Assembly (NCBI RefSeq): GCF_019459305.1
Contig: NZ_JAIBES010000063.1
Location: forward strand, 1-64,000
Direction: 5' to 3'
Source of the DNA: Sphingopyxis sp.
GTDB taxonomy: Bacteria > Pseudomonadota > Alphaproteobacteria > Sphingomonadales > Sphingomonadaceae
Length of the DNA: 64,000 nucleotides
A program made the position numbers and the translations under genes. The notes beneath the pieces are model-generated. The model was not told the DNA's origin and made no database searches. It worked only from the letters and a program-made list of their open reading frames with translations. Positions 63,459 to 64,000 of this stretch are shown piece by piece. The stretch's first letter is position 1, and each line of letters starts with the position of its first letter.

Positions 63459-64000
63459 TCAGCGACGCTCCAGTAACTTCATCAAATATTCGCCATAGCC
63501 CGATTTACGAAGCGGTTCGGCGATACGTCGCAGTTGTTCATCGTCGATGAAGCCGTTGCGCCACGCAATCTCTTCTGGCGCGCAAATCTTGAGGCCCTGA
63601 CGGTCCTCGGTGATACGGACATAGTTTGCGGCATCGATCAGTGACCCGTGCGTACCAGTGTCAAGCCACGCAAAACCGCGGCCCATGATTTCGACCGACA
63701 ATTTACCTGCTTCGAGATACATTCGGTTGAGGTCGGTGATCTCCAACTCTCCGCGCGCCGACGGTTTGACCTTATGGGCCAATTCCACAGCCCTACCGTC
63801 GTAGAAGTAGAGGCCGGTCACAGCGAAGTTAGACCGGGGGTTCGCGGGCTTCTCCTCGATAGTTTCCGCCCGGCCCGCGGCGTCAAAGGATACGACGCCG
63901 TAAGCGGTCGGGTCGCTGACATAATAACCGAACACCGTCGCTCCATCGGTGCGGTTCGACGCCGATTCAAGCAGTTGGGGCAGGCCGTGACCGTAGAAGA
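63459..64000 (-). CDS. rfbA: Glucose-1-phosphate thymidylyltransferase (partial, N-terminus off the window)
   Basis: The last ~180 residues of RfbA; the frame is open across the right edge and begins FFYGHGLPQLLE, so the 5' half with the nucleotide loop lies outside. VFGYYVSDPTAYGVVSFD, EEKPANPRSNFAVTGLYFYD and GRGFAWLDTGTHGSLIDAANYV are the family's C-terminal blocks. It activates glucose-1-phosphate with dTTP, the first step to dTDP-rhamnose. Confidence 0.94.
   Translation of the reverse strand, partial: FYGHGLPQLLESASNRTDGATVFGYYVSDPTAYGVVSFDAAGRAETIEEKPANPRSNFAVTGLYFYDGRAVELAHKVKPSARGELEITDLNRMYLEAGKLSVEIMGRGFAWLDTGTHGSLIDAANYVRITEDRQGLKICAPEEIAWRNGFIDDEQLRRIAEPLRKSGYGEYLMKLLERR

Overview
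The window is a stretch of high-GC chromosome. Its gene content points to an aerobic alphaproteobacterium of the Sphingomonadales (Sphingopyxis/Sphingomonas type): a SapC-family protein, DUF885 lipoprotein, DUF1674/SDHAF4, KorAB, TamA/TamB, CysN/C fusion, LiuR-like MerR regulator and a dTDP-rhamnose locus. This taxonomic reading is inferred from gene families; no rRNA or marker search was possible. About 60 protein genes, one tRNA-Lys and one manganese riboswitch are supported. No IS element, prophage, CRISPR array or plasmid origin was seen.

Layout. 1-12 kb: DEAD-box helicase, a small exported protein, an FAD-linked oxidase, SapC plus cytochrome b561, SDHAF4-like gene (short, read in reverse), rsmB, a DUF885 lipoprotein, then an MFS carrier-cysK-SleB hydrolase run. 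12.3-13.9 kb: a quinone oxidoreductase flanked by palindromic repeats. 13.9-18.4 kb: reverse-strand LysR-cysD-cysNC-cysQ sulfate activation operon. 18.5-25 kb: a tightly coupled leucine-catabolism operon (ivd, two small membrane proteins, MCC carboxyltransferase, MCC biotin carboxylase, MaoC hydratase, CitE-like lyase). 25-29 kb: phospholipase D-like protein, a large acyl-CoA dehydrogenase and a LiuR-like MerR regulator preceded by a perfect-arm palindrome overlapping its promoter. 29-32.7 kb: lipoprotein, hisI, purF, SDR, membrane protein. 32.8-37.6 kb: serine hydrolase, CFA synthase-like enzyme, photolyase and membrane protein on one strand. 37.7-40.6 kb: korAB. 40.8-43.6 kb: esterase-rppH, uracil-DNA glycosylase, folK, tRNA-Lys.

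43.7-64 kb is largely envelope and surface polysaccharide: nucleotide-sugar epimerases (UDP-glucuronate epimerase-like, galE), ugd, a glycosyltransferase, an FkbM methyltransferase, a Tat-exported beta-helix protein and the rfbBDCA dTDP-L-rhamnose genes (rfbA runs off the right edge). Within it lies a reverse-strand run tamA-tamB-small lipoprotein-[Mn2+ riboswitch]-GDT1/TMEM165 transporter. There the lipoprotein stop codon falls inside the conserved 5' core of the riboswitch.

The points most worth following are the riboswitch/ORF overlap in the tam operon, the MaoC+CitE version of leucine catabolism with its two uncharacterised membrane proteins, the MerR palindrome, the photolyase-CFA cluster and the beta-helix/FkbM/GT2 island of visibly lower GC.
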